Shown one piece after another: positions 26,501 to 41,500 of a stretch of 64,000 bases of DNA (position 1 is its first letter; each line of letters begins with the position of its first letter). The notes under the pieces are model-generated. The model was given only the letters and a program-made list of their open reading frames with translations. It was not told where the DNA came from and made no database searches. The translations under genes and the position numbers were made by a program. Origin of the DNA: Unio delphinus (lineage: Eukaryota; Mollusca; Bivalvia; Unionida; Unionidae); assembly GCA_029339505.1 (NCBI GenBank), contig JAQISU010000097.1, positions 5,117,001 to 5,181,000 on the forward strand. The letters are read 5' to 3'.

Positions 26501-29500
26501 ATTATTATTTCATGGTCTAATGAATTCATTATCATTTCATGGTCTAACAAATTAATTATTATTTCATGGTCTAATGAATTCATTATCATTTCATGGTCTA
26601 ACAAATTAATTATCATTTTATGGTCCAATGAATTCATTATCATTTCATGGTCTAATGAATTCATTATCATTTCATGGTCTAACAAATTAATTATCATTTC
26701 ATGGTCCAATCATTATCATTTCATGGTCCAATGAATTCATTATCATTTCATGGTCTAATGAATTCATTATCATTTCATGGTCTAATGAATTGTTTATCAT
26801 TTCATGGTCTAACGAATTAATTATCATTTCTTGGCCAAACACGAGTAGCATGAATAGTAGCCAGTATATGATTGCCTTGTGTTAATATTGGCAGGTTTAT
26901 CAAGCTAACCATTGAGCCACCTCCTTTTTGATAACTGAAACCTTTTGGTTCAACTTTATTCTTCATTCAAAGTGACCTTAACCTTTGATCCAAAACATCT
27001 GGTCCATGCTTGATGACGAGACCAATTATGTTCTTCCTTACCACAAATGCAAGCCCTCCACAAAATAACTCTAAATGGTGAAGGTTCATGTTCTGACACC
27101 ATTTTTCCTTCATCACACAAAGATTTTGGCATTAAAAAAAATGATAGGGTTCTTCAATATGCCAAGCACAGCCATCCAAAGAGCTTGGTAACTGTAGATG
27201 GTGCAGAATTCTTAAGATCCTGTTCTAAAACTGAATTTCTTCAATCAGTGGCATTGACCTTTGAACTTTTAACCTTGAAATTGATAGCTTTTATTACCCA
27301 TGTTCTGGTAATGTGGAAACAAAACTGGTAATCGATGAAAGACATACATCATGAAAAAAATTTATTTTCAATTCAAAATTCCTTTTATAAATTGCAGCAT
27401 GTTACAGATACACACAGAGTTCTTTCTTTAAGAATGAAAATGGTATCGACTTTTTTTTAAAGAAACACTTGTACCTGATTTTGTAGCGTCAATTCTTGGA
27501 TTAGTCAGAACAGGGTTAGTACCCTGTGGTGGTGCATTAGAGTTGTCACTGTTTCCACTATTATTGTCTGACCCTGACATGAGCGACTGCTGTCGCTTCA
27601 TCCACTGGCGTTGTGCCCAGCCTTGTATACTTGGCCAGTTCAGTATTGACTGATCCAAGATGGAGTATGTCATTATTGGTGGGACATGATCAGAGTGATC
27701 TGTCACTTCAGGCTTCACGCTCGTGTACAGAAACTCTTGCTCCTCTTCACTGCTGTCGCTTGATTTACTTTTGGATGCACTCTTTGGCTGCAAAATTAAG
27801 ATCTGATTATTAAAATGAATGATGCTTTCCAGCATTAGAAAATAAAGGATACTAAATGTGATCAAAGAAAACTTGTGACATACTGAAAACTATTTTCATG
27901 AGTTTCATCAAATATCAATATCCGCATTTTACATGTTCAGTTCTCATATTCATACAAACTTGATAGTAAATATTGTGGCAACAATCTTTAACGAGTATTC
28001 TGAACTGAAATGATTCCAAAAACACCTATCACTCGAAAACGTGGGGGTATTTATGATGATTACGCTGAATTCGAATTAAAGGAGCCAAATTGGCGGCATT
28101 TTCATCAAGCACAAAAATGGACATCATTACAAGTCTTCTGATGAAAACCTGATCTTACAGTCATCCATTCCAAGTAGCTAGAACAAGATTTTCAAGACCG
28201 CCATCATGGCAGCCATTTTGGACCAACTAAGAATTCCCTTGATGAAAACCCCATCTTGATATAAACATCCATTTGGAAGGAGTTGACCAATTAATTACTA
28301 AGAGAATTCCCTTGATGAAAACCCCATCTTGATATAAACATCCATTTTAAAGGAGTAGACCTTACAGTATGGTCTAGAGATTTTCAAGATGGCCATATAG
28401 TGGTCATATCGGAAAATAGCTCAGCACCATTTCCTTTGGGAAATGGCATAAAAACAAAAAATTTGGTGAAAAACACATTTTAATATCACTTCCCATTTGG
28501 CAATAAAAGAAATTCAAGATGGCTGTGATGGTGGTCTTAATAAACATCAAACTGGCACCATTTTCTTTTGGATCAACTTGGCAGCAAAACAAGTCAAGCC
28601 CATTTTACTATTAGGTGTTGCAATTACAAGATTTTCAAGATGGCTGCAATGGTGGACATCAGACTAGCACCATTTTCATTTAGGACCAACTAGACACTGT
28701 AAGAAGTCTTTTAATGAAAACCCCATAAAGATGGAATAGAAATAACATGACTTTCAAGATGTCCGATCAACACCACTTTCATGTAGGTTTGTTTGTTTGT
28801 TTGATTAGGATTTTTAACATAGCTTTAAAAAAAATTCGGTCATATTGCTACAATGTCTGCAGTGAGGCAGTTTATAGTGATGTCTAGCACTGGGGCATCA
28901 TGCCGCAGACATGTAGCATGATGTCCCACCCAGTCACATTATCCTGACACCAGGCTGACCAGTCTCAACACTAACCTCTTAATGCTGGGCACCAAGCAAG
29001 GCAGCTGTATTTCATGTAGGACCAACAAGAACAAGGGATGAAAGTGTGTGTAAAGTTTCATGGCAATCAGCCAAATAATTTTGGAGGAGTAGCGATGACA
29101 AATATTCATGCTGGATTGGCTACTAGTACTAGGCAACAACACAGCAATGCAGTAATATCAGGTATTATTAAATCATTTCTATTTTAAAGAAATATTCATG
29201 GAGGGACAGACAGATAGACTGGTTTTGCAGCAATTGTTTCAAAATGCATACAAGTTGTAAGAATCAAGGAAGTTGTTAAAATCTGGTTGTGAAATTTTAA
29301 ATAGTTTTAGGTATGCACATTTTCAACAAAAAGAATGGAAGATTAATTTCGCTGTTCGACCCTGCCCCTTCCCACCCACCCCAGAGTCATACTAAAGACA
29401 TAAAAATGGTACTAACAGCAGCCACACTAGGTTCTTAGTATTAAGAGGTTAGTGTTAGGATAGTGTTAGGACTGGTCTGCCTGTTGTCAGGATTATGTGA

Positions 29501-32500
29501 TTAGGTGGGACGTCATGATATATGTCTACAGCATGGTTCCCCGGTGCTAGACATCATTATAAACTGCTACACTGCACACATTATAGCAATATGACTGAAA
29601 AATTATTTAAGCTATGTTAAAAATCAAAATCACATACATACAATTTGTTTGTTGGCTGCTGATGGTTTTTCAGGGGAGGTAATATGAGAAAATGTCAAAA
29701 GATGTTAACAAGAAGGCCAAGTGGGCCTCAGATTACACCAGTTACATGCCATTTTAACGCCCTTTGGCCTGGTAGCAAACAGTTACATGCCATTTTAACA
29801 CCTTTGGCCTGGTACCAAACAGTTACATGCCATTTTAACACCTTTGGCCTGGTACCAAACAGTTACATGCCATTTTAACACCTTTGGCCTGGTACCAAAC
29901 AGCTGCCCTTTCAGCATATATTATAACTCAACCTTAACAAAACATTAGTATAAAAAAAAAACTGCCAAGTGAAATATCGAGAAAACAATTTCTTTCTGGA
30001 TCTTGGAAATATCAAAATAAAATTTTCCACCTGCTTGTTTAAAATGCTTTCATGGCTAACAAAAACAGTTTTGACATAAAATGTCATAAGGAACAACCTA
30101 AACAGTTTTGATCAAAACTCAAGAAAATGTTCTAAATGTCAATGGTGATACATGCTGGATGCAGGGCCGATTGGACTCGATATGTTGAGGTGAGAAATAC
30201 ATTTCTCGGAAGTTGGACTGTTACCATCCTTACTTCTTCGTAACAAAAAGACTATAAAGATGTCGACTGTTACCTACCTTACTTCTTCGGAACAAGAAAA
30301 CAATAAAACTGTCGACTGTTACCCACCTTACTTCTTCGGAACAAAAAGACAATAAAGATGTCGACTGGGATGATGATTGAACAGCAGATGGTGCCAACTG
30401 TCACATTTCTCCAAGACAGATCCAAGAGTCCAAATTCTCCACGGTACTATAAAAAATATAATATGTCTGTAATGCCTAACAAATATTGAAACACATAATG
30501 TATATAGTAGGGTTGGCCAATCGGATCAAACAATTATATTAATTATCAATTTTATTATAGTAGTACAGGAAGTTTTAAAGTAATTGTACACAGGGCCTGC
30601 ACTGTAAATCAGACCATCATACACTGTACATCACTCCATTATACACTGTGTATCACACCATCCTACACTGTACATCACACCATCCTACACTGTTCATCAC
30701 TCCATCCTACACTGTACATCTCTCCATCCTACACTCTACATCACTCCATTATACACTGTGTATCACACCATCCTACACTGTACATCATACCATCCTACAC
30801 TGTACATCACTCCATCCTACACTGTACATCACTCCATCCTACACTGTACATCACTCCATTATACACTGTGTATCATACCATCCTACACTGTACATCACAC
30901 CATCCTACAATTGTACATCACACCATCCTACACTGTACATCACACCATCCTACACTGTACATCACTCCATTATACACTGTGTATCACACCTATCACTCCA
31001 TCCTACACTCTATATCACCAGCATAGGCTGACATTAACACCATTATACACTGTGCATCACATCATCCTAGACTGTATATCATACCATACTAGACTACATC
31101 ACAACTTCCTACACTGTGCATCACACTATCCTACTCTGTATCTCACACCATCCTACACTGTACTGCACATCACACTATCATACACTGTACTGTATGTATA
31201 TCACACTATCCTATACTGTACATCACACCATCCTACACTGTATATCAACACCATCCTAGACTGTACATCACACTATCCTACATTGCGCATCACTACATCC
31301 TACACTGTTAAGGTAGCCAACCCATTCTGATCCAATGGTAGGATTCATACCCACTCCTAAATATTGATGTCAGGCATGGTCACCATCAATGTTGTTGCTA
31401 TAGTTGTTGTTGTAGGGTTTGACAACATTTTTCAGCACACAATAGGTTATACATGGCGGCCAGTATTATTGGAGGAGGAAGAACCCGGGAAAATCCCAGA
31501 AAGAACCACCGACCCGCAAGAAGCTACTGGCAAGCTTTATCACGTAACTACATTAGTCGAATCTTAGACTCAAACTCACGCAGATAGAGGTGACATGGCA
31601 GTGATCCGTAACGGATAGTGCTTTAGATCACTCGGGGCCCCTGGTCACCCAGAATAACTATTTATCATTATTTCAGGTAATCATGACACTTCATCTCACT
31701 CCTAAATTTTCTTTCAGACAAGGTTTGCCAATTTGTCTACAGTTAATTCATCTCCTTGAAATTTTGTAAAATTGGCTCCTTTTAGTATTCACATTTGGTC
31801 GATGCCATCCTCTTTTGCATGGCATGATTTTTACCCCCAATTTCAAGCATGACATGGTTTTGGGACTACATCTGGGAGACCAGTATTCACAATCTGGGAG
31901 ATTGGTATTCACAATCTGGGAGACCAGTATTCACAATCTGGCAGATTGGTATTCACAATCTGGGAGATTGGTATTCACAATCTGGGAGACCAGTATTCAC
32001 AATCTGGCAGATTGGTATTCACAATCTGGCAGATTGGTATTCACAATCTGGGAGACTGGTATTCACAATCTGGGAGATTGGTATTCACAATCTGGGAGAC
32101 ATTCACAATCTGGGAGACATTCACAATCTGGGAGACCAGCATTCACAATCTGGGAGACCAGCATTCACAATCTGGGAGACCAGCATTCACAATCTGGGAG
32201 ACATTCACAATCTGGGAGACCAGCATTCACAATCTGGGAGACATTCACAATCTGGGAGACCAGCATTCACAATCTGGGAGATTGGTATTCACAATCTGGG
32301 AGACATTCACAATCTGGGAGATTGGGCCCAAAACTGAAGATCAGTGTAACAACCATTTTTTTTTTTTTTTTTTTATAAATTTAAGCATTAAAGCATGTAT
32401 TGTACCAAAACTAAGTAAATTAAATACATCAAATAAAATTTACTCAACTCTATTAATCTTCTTGTTTTTTCACCATGTTTCCCAAATTTTAATTCATCCA

Positions 32501-35500
32501 TCAAAGCACTGTTTAACTTGCATATTCAACAAGTTTACCAAAATTATGATATTTCCAAAGAGTTCAAGGACCGTTTTATATTTGTCAGGTTGCCATAGAA
32601 ACCATATTAATAACGATTCCATACCTCAACTGTGGTGACCTTGAACCAGGCAGCATTGAGGCACATATACATCATGAGAGTCGTAAGACAGCATGTCAGT
32701 CGCTCTATTCGCAAGAAGCTGCTGTATGCAGGACGAGTCAGAATCGATGTCCAAATGTGATAGTCAGCGAGGTACTGGGTACCCTTGGCCCATATAACCT
32801 GTAAAAGAAAATTACTTGCAAATTAAGAGGTTGGATTCATCAAATGTTATTTGCATACAGTAAAACCTTGATAATAATAAGCAGCTGAAAGAGTGAACAG
32901 ACCCTTTTGCCGGAACATTTTTGAAAAATAAAGCTTCTTATGAAAATAAAAAAAGGTAAATAATGCCAAAACAAAGCCTCTAACGAAGTGCGAGTTTCTC
33001 CAATTGGTTTAGCTTAATTTTGTTACTTTATCTTTGGTAGTTTTTTTTTCCCTTCAAATTTGTATGTGTATTCTGTTTACCAACTAGACATTTCATTTAA
33101 AAAATGAAGCTTCCTAAAAAAAATGAAGAAAAAAAAAAAAAGGTCAATAATGCCAAAATGAAGCCTCTATAAGCATGAATTTCTCTAATTGGGTTATCAA
33201 AAGCAATTTGCTTTTGTTGTGCCTCGGAGCATAGGACACAAGACTGGTACACTTAATCAGTCCCAAAATACTTGTATTGTGCCAATGAGTGCTGGAAATG
33301 CCTCGACTGGTACACTTAATCAATCATGTTTTACTTTTGTTGTGCCCATAAGTATGGGACATGTCTAGATTGGTACACTTAATCAGTCGCATGTTACTTT
33401 TGTTGTAACCTTGAGTAAAGGACATAACTGTTACATGTGATTGTTCATGTGTTATTTTAGTTATGCCCTTGAGCAGCGACATAACTAGATTGCTTCACCT
33501 AATCCATCATGTGATACTTTTATTGTGCCATTGAACATGGGACATACCTAGACTGGCACACTTAATCAGTTATGTGGAACCTACCCTGGATAATAGAACA
33601 TACCTAGACTGGTACACTTAATCAGTCATGTGGTACCTACCCTGGATAATAGAACATACCTAGACTGGTACACTTAATCAGTCATGTGGTACCTACCCTG
33701 GATAATAGAACATACCTAGACTGGTACACTTAATCAGTCATGTGGAACCTACCCTGGATAATAGGACATACCTAGACTGGCACACTTAATCAGTCATGTG
33801 GTACCTACCCTGCATAATAGAACATACCTAGACTGGTACACTTAATCAGTCATGTGGTACCTACCCTGGATAATAGAACATACCTAGACTGGTACACTTA
33901 ATCAGACGATGTGAAACCTACCCTGGATAATAGAACATACCTAGACTGGTACACTTAATCAGTCATGTGGTACCTACCCTGCATAATAGAACATACCTAG
34001 ACTGGTACACTTAATCAGACATGTCTAACCTACCCTGGATAATAGAACATACCTAGACTGGTACACTTAATCAGTCATGTGGAACCTACCCTGGATAATA
34101 GAACATACCTAGACTGGTACACTTAATCAGTCATGTGGTACCTACCCTGGATAATAGGACATATCAAAGTTATACACTTGATCTGATTCAGCACAAATGA
34201 TATAAATTTCTTTTCAAAAGTTTGATGCAAATTCTCATTAAAGTTGATGATAATGCCTTCAGTGACTGTAAAGTGTTGCAGTACAACCTGAATTAGATGA
34301 AACCTCCATGCAATGGACACTTACACTTGTATGACAACATAACCTAAACCCTCATTTTCTTTATAAATTAATTTGCTGTAATGACGATTTTTCAATATAA
34401 AGTTAAAGATTTTATGTCCCCAAGTATCCTTAACAAGCAGGTTTTACTGTTATGTCTGTCTGGTAATAATGGCAACAGAATTTTTGAACCTCACCATGCT
34501 GAAGGTAAGATGATCAGGTTCAAGAGCAGTGAACTCCCGCTCGACTTTGCCATCATCTTCATTTACTGCAAGCCATCTCTCACACACAAAGAAATACATG
34601 TGACCTGCATAAGAATGAATGTAGGTGATTTTAAAAGCAGAATAGTATAATCTAGATTACATAGTATCATGGCATATATGATATTAAAATATGTCAGACA
34701 AAATAATTTTAATATCTGTACAGACGGACAAACTACATAATATGCCTGACTAAAGTTAGACGTAGCTTATTCCCTACTATAATTTATATTTTCTACAAGA
34801 TTATCAATTATCCATCTGATTGGTAGAAATTTTGACAAGTTATAAAAATATTACTTTCTCCATTTATCTGTAAAATCATTTACATAATTTACAACTGTCA
34901 ATACTGCTACCTTAATGCTTGTAATAATCTTGGCTTCATTTATGAAGATCTTGTTATAAATGATTGAAATGCAAAGGATTTCTACCACTGTTCAACTAAG
35001 CAGAATTTTTACAGTACCCAAGCACAATCTGGCTATATGGTAACAACTAATAAAGTTTGAAGCAAATGTAACAATGAAGAATTGCACAGAAACTCCAGAA
35101 TGATATATCCTTCCAAATAAATGTAAACATGAGGTCCATGAAGATAAAATATAAAAATGGAAGATATTAAAATTCTCTAAAATGTATACAAATATCAAAT
35201 AAAAGATAAAGATGAAACATGACAGATTACCAACATAGTTTCTATCATCAAGAATTTACCTGTATTAAGATCCTTGACTAGTTTCTAACAGCAAGAATTT
35301 ACCTGTATTAAGATCCTTGACAGTGACACGACTCACATACCAACCAGGGTTGGGACCGAAGTTGTTATGCCACAACTGTACTTTATAGATCCGACCAATA
35401 CTCTCAGGTAACCTTGAAAATCATAAAAGAAATTAACCCTAAAAATAAAAAAATAATAAAAAAAAAAATAACCTCGATAATAATCTTGAAAAGCATGAAA

Positions 35501-38500
35501 GAAAAAACTAATTCATAGAAGAAAAGAACCCCGAATAATCATAGAAGAAAATAACCTTGAAAAGCATAGAATATAATAACCTTGAAACTCATAAAAGAAA
35601 AAAATGGAAGAAAATCTGTTAATCAAAATATATAAGTGTTGCTTAATTCCAAAATCACAAATGCCCTATTTTACAATTCTGTACCCATTTATGAAAATAC
35701 AATTTCACAAGTTTAGATTTCTTGCTATATTCATAAAACATTTTACACTGTTTTCAAGATAAATGTTTAGAAATTAATTTCCTTTTTACAATATGTGTAC
35801 TTAAACTCTATCTTAAATGCATCTCCTGCATATGGCAGTCCTCCCTTTTGAAACATATGGCAGTCCTCCCTTTAGAATACTCAAAATTTAAACACATTTT
35901 TACCTGGTATGTCTGTAATACTGAAAAGTAATACTTACGAAAGCAAGAACTTGTCTTGTGAATTTCTCTCAAACATGGGTCTCTGGTCATCACTGACCAA
36001 CTCTCTGGTTTCTGACATTCCTTCTTCTCCATGGAGAATAATGCTGATCTGAAAAGTACAAAAGGGAGACAATTTTACTCCTGTAGGAAATACAGTTGGA
36101 ATAATAATGTGCAAGAGTGACTAATTATGAATATTCTCCACAAAAAAAAATGATAATTCATAAACAGGAAGGATAAATACCTTTTACAAAAATGGTAGCA
36201 ACAGCTGCCTTGCTAGGTGCTCAGCATTAAGAGCTTAGTGTTAGGACTGGTCGGCCTGGTGTCAGGATAATGTGATTGGATGGGACATCATGATACATGT
36301 CTGCGGCATGATGCCCCAGTGCTAGACATCACTATAAACCGCCACAATGCAAACATTATAGCGATACGAGTGAAAACTTTTTAAAGCTACTTTAAAAATC
36401 CAAATCACACAAACACACATGTGCAAGCACACACACACACACACACACACAAAAGGTAGTGCTCCAAATACCTTTCATACTTACTGGTCACAGTGTGAAT
36501 ACAAATTTTAGCAGTCTATTCAAATCTAGGTCACAAAGCCCCAAAATTAATTTGGTCACAACATTATTTGAGAATAGAAGTCAAGTGAGTCCTAAATCTA
36601 ACCTCTCTTCTGCCTGACCTCAGATTCTCTGATAAGAGCAACTTTCTTATTTCCAGTTATAAAGAAAGTCACATTTGTATTATGGTATTCATCCATATGA
36701 TTTTTTAGTGTTTGTTTTCATGTCATTTTATGAATCTGACCAAATCAGTTTAGCCCAACTGCACAAATCAAATATTTGACTGGTCGTCTTTCACTCACAA
36801 ATATAAGTTGCAAAATCAGGCATTTTAGACACAACTTGGTACACAGTCTTGCAAGCATTTCTATAGCTTACACCAACAAGTGCAGTAAAGCCTGATAGCA
36901 GATGTATCTAATACCTTTAAAAAGGAAACGTTTAATCTGAACAACTATGCATAACTGACAGTTTGTGTATTGATCTTTTAATGATAAAACTTTCTGTTGA
37001 TTAAATGAATTAAACTATTTTGGATAAGTCTTAAGTAAATTTGAACTGTATACCTTGGATGAAGTTCCAGATGCTTGCCTAAAGCCAGTTTCTACTGTGA
37101 GTTCATATCTCTGTTTATCTGTTATGGTGTTGTCCTGAAGGATAACAATGCCCCCTTTCTTGTTGTCATGGAGATCAGCCTGATAACATACCAACATCAA
37201 CATAATGTATGTCAGCAGGAGCAAAGATATCAAGGTAATGACAACCATGTTTTCATGTGGGCTAGAAAAAAAGAGAACCATAGTAAATATATAATCCATT
37301 CGTGTGAAATGTAATTTTAAAGTTGGATTGTAAATTGAGACAAAACGATCCACCAAAATTTGTAAAGGAAATTACATGATAATTACTTGATAATAAATCA
37401 CATGAAAATTGCTGGATAATAAATTACATGATAATTACTGGACAATAAATTACACGATAATTACTGGACAATAAATTACATGATAATTATTTAACAATAA
37501 ATCACATGATAATTACTGGATAATAAATTACATGATAATTACTTGATAATAAATCACATGATAATTACTGGATAATAAATTACATGATAATTACTTGATA
37601 ATAAATTGCATAATAATTACAGGATAATAAATTAGAAAATAATTACTTACATGACAATTATTTGACAATAAATCACATGATAATTACTGGATAATAAATT
37701 ACAAGATAATTACTTACATGACAATTATTTGACAATAAATCACGTGATATTTACTGGATAATAAAATATATGATAATCAAGAAATGGAGCTTTCTTAAGA
37801 CTCCAAAGTTAGCCTGCACATATACTGTCTTAGTGTTGTCCAAGAATGCGTGGGAGCTATAAAAAAATTAACAAACTAGAGGAATGGATAGCAACTTATT
37901 CATCTAAACATACTCCTACCTCTTCTGCATCCAACCCTGAAAACATTATGGGGACGTATCTAGAATAAAGAAAAAGTTTGCAACTTCTAAACACAGATCC
38001 AATATAAAGACTGGTCATAAAGCTGATGTTCTGATGTCGACAACAACATGCACCAAGTTCCAAGGCAATCCATTGAAAATTTTTCAATTCTATTACTGCA
38101 TCAAGCAAGAAGTATAAATGGAACAAATCTCCAAATCACAATTAGTTGTCAAGATACCTGTAGATGATATACAAAGTCTTACAGTGATCCTTCAAATAAT
38201 GTTCACAATATTCTGTCTTGTATACGATATACCAAGTTTCAGTGATCCATCAAAAGCAAAATACAAATAATGGTTGCAAGCATGTCATACTACCATCGAG
38301 ACCCCAGACAGAGGACTTACATATATGACTTCTGTTAAGATTTGAATCCATTTGTTATTTTCAAACAGAAAATTATGTTCTTTATACATGATATTATCCA
38401 TGCATCTCAATAATAACATAAATATAACAATGAGGACTTTGAATAGCACCTAATCTTTAGAAGCTCGAAGAGCTTACAACATATAAAATGACATGACCTA

Positions 38501-41500
38501 TAAAAAAAAAAAAACCACCATGAAATTAGAAAGAAAAAAAATTCCTGAAAATATTTAAGGTAGGAAACATTAGGTCTTTCAGTTTGTTCCTTCAGTCTTG
38601 CAATAAGAAAAGAACACCTAAAAATACAAAGTTTTACGTGACCTTTAACTCCTACCTGAAGAAACTGTCAATATCTGTGAAGGACAGGTCATTAGGAATC
38701 AACTCAAAGTGGCTTCCAAAGGCTGTAAGATGGTTACATCTGGAAGAAAAATATCAGATGCTGCAATTTCCTAATGTAAATATAACCTGCTTCTCCAGAA
38801 CCACCCCCCCACCCCCCGCAACAATGAGACAAGTTCACAGTAAGAAAAATAAAGATACAGAACTCACCCATGTCTGGTCATCATATATAACAACGACTGG
38901 TCAGCATACATAACAATGACTGGTCAGCATACATAATAATGACTGGTCAGCATATATAACAATGACTGGTCAGCATACATAACAATAACTGGTCAGCATA
39001 TATAACAATGACTGGTCAGCATACATAACAATAACTGGTCAGCATATATAACAATGACTGGTCAGCATATATAACAATGACTGGTCAGCATATATAACAA
39101 TGACTGGTCAGCATAGATAACAATGACTGGTCAGCATACATAACAATGACTGGTCAGCATATATAACAATGACTGGTCAGCATACATAACAATGACTGGT
39201 CAGCATATATAACAATGACTGGTCAGCATACATAACAATAACTGGTCAGCATATATAACAATGACTGGTCAGCATACATAATTGTCATCTGATAATAATA
39301 AGTTCTAATGTTCAAAACAAAAATAGGTTTCTTCTTTAAAACATGTTCAATTCTAAGTAAACTTTTGCTCTACTTTTGACATAAGCAATTTTAGTGAAAA
39401 TGTTTAAGGGTACCAAGACATGTTATTTATGTAAACTGATTTTCTTGTCTGAGTACTCTGAATTTTTCCAACCCCATCCTAACTGGCTGATAATTAATGC
39501 CAATGCATTACGGACAGAAGTGAACCCAATATGTATGACAAAGGATGGTTGGATACAGTACATGGAGTGGCATCTACCAACCTGCAATGCGTAAAATAGA
39601 AGTCTGATGTGTTTGTAATCCAGCATCCATCTGCTTTCCATTTCTCAAGTGTAGGGTTCCAGTACAAACATTCACTCCACCACAGCCGTAGTGTATAGTT
39701 CCTTTCAGTTATCTCCCCTGGCCGTAGGCGCCCAACATTGTAAGTTGCATCAATGATGCCAATGTAGTAACTGCCGCTGACTACAAAACAAAAGCAGGAC
39801 CAAGTCCAAGGGACCATGTTCATACCATATTTAAAGATTAATCATCAGTAACAAAATTTCTGACAAATTCATGCAAACTCTACCATGTTCAAAATGACAA
39901 ATTAATCATCTGTCAATATTGTGACCATAATAAAAACTAACTTTGTGCTATTTCATCTTTAGCTCTGTATTTTCATTGATTCTGAAACATATAGTTTTTC
40001 ATATCTACTTTATTCAATATAATATGCCTAAAGTTGAAGATGATGTCAAACAAAAAGTTGATTTTGTTAAGCAAATGAATTTACAATGCTGGAAGTTTTA
40101 GTAAAACTGTCATGGTAATAAAAAATTTCAATTGGATGGTACACAAAGTAACCAGCCAAGTCTTGATCTTTGACTCACTTACCATCAGTGTTCTTAAGAC
40201 AAATTAAGAGGGCAAGGTCTGTCCTTAGTTCTGATGACTTACCTACTATTAGTTTTCTTGAGACAAATTAAGAGGGCAAGGTTTGTCCTTAGTTCTGATG
40301 ACTTAACTACTATTAGTTTTCTTGAGACAAATTAAGAGGGCAAGGTTTGTCCTTAGTTCTGATGACTTACCTACTATTAGTTTTCTTGAGACAAATTAAG
40401 AGGGCAAGGTTTGTCCTTAGTTCTGATGACTTACCTATTATTAGTTTTCTTGAGACAAATTAAGAGGGCAAGGTTTGTCCTTAGTTCTGATGACTTGCCT
40501 ACTATTAGTTTTCTTGAGACAAATTAAGAGGGCAAGGTTTGTCCTTAGTTCTGATGATTTACCTACTATTAGTTTTCTTGAGACAAATTAAGAGGGCAAG
40601 GTTTGTCCTTAGTTCTGATGACTTACCTACTATTAGTTTTCTTGAGACAAATTAAGAGGGCAAGGTCTGTCCTTAGTTCTGATGACTTACCTATTATTTT
40701 TCTTGAGACAAATTAAGAGGGCAAGGTTTGTCCTTAGTTCTGATGACTTACCTACTATTAGTTTTCTTGAGACAAATTAAGAGGGCAAGGTTTGTCCTTA
40801 GTTCTGATGACTTACCTACTATTAGTTTTCTTGAGACAAATTAAGAGGGCAAGGTTTGTCCTTAGTTCTGATGACTTGCCTACTATTAGTTTTCTTGAGA
40901 CAAATTAAGAGGGCAAGGTTTGTCCTTAGTTCTGATGACTTACCTACTATTAGTTTTCTTGAGACAAATTAAGAGGGCAAGGTCTGTCCTTAATGGTTCA
41001 GACTTCTTTCATTCAGTATTCCAGAGAGCATGAAGATTTGTTTATCTGATGCTCAGCGTTCACTTCTGTAGTGCTACAGTTGTCCTTACCATTCACTGTT
41101 CTGGATGATATGAAGTTGGATAGGTTCATGACCTCAGTGCTCAAGTCATAGTGTTCTGATAATATTAAGAAGGCAAGTTTAGTGTTCCAGGAAACAAAAC
41201 GAATGTAAGGCTTGCATCTTCAGTGATGAAATTATACCCTCCAGTCAGTGTTCCTGGGGACAGGTAGTCACATGTCCTAGGTGATTAAGTTTTTTTCACC
41301 ATTCAGTGTTCTTGGAGACATGAATACACATGTCCTCAGTGATTAAGTTATACTCACCATTCAGTGTTCATGGAGACATAATGACACATGTCATCAGTGA
41401 TCAACTGATACTCACCATTCAGTGTCCATGGAGATGTGAAGACACACGTCCTCAGTGATCAAGTTATACTCACCATTCAGTGTTCATGGAGACATGAAGA

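Noticed and set aside
25815..26709. Minus-strand repeat proteins (MIINLLDHE)
   Set aside because: Product of a 27-bp AT-rich satellite; frame broken several times.
30648..32638. Plus-strand Tyr/His-rich and Trp-rich repeat frames
   Set aside because: Several overlapping phases are open at the same time, as expected for 22-bp arrays, not for genes.
40183..40995. Thirteen tandem coding exons
   Set aside because: Only the lowest copy has a clean end (KNTDG then GTAAGTGAG); reading through the others meets TAA in the next unit, and 64 is not a multiple of three.
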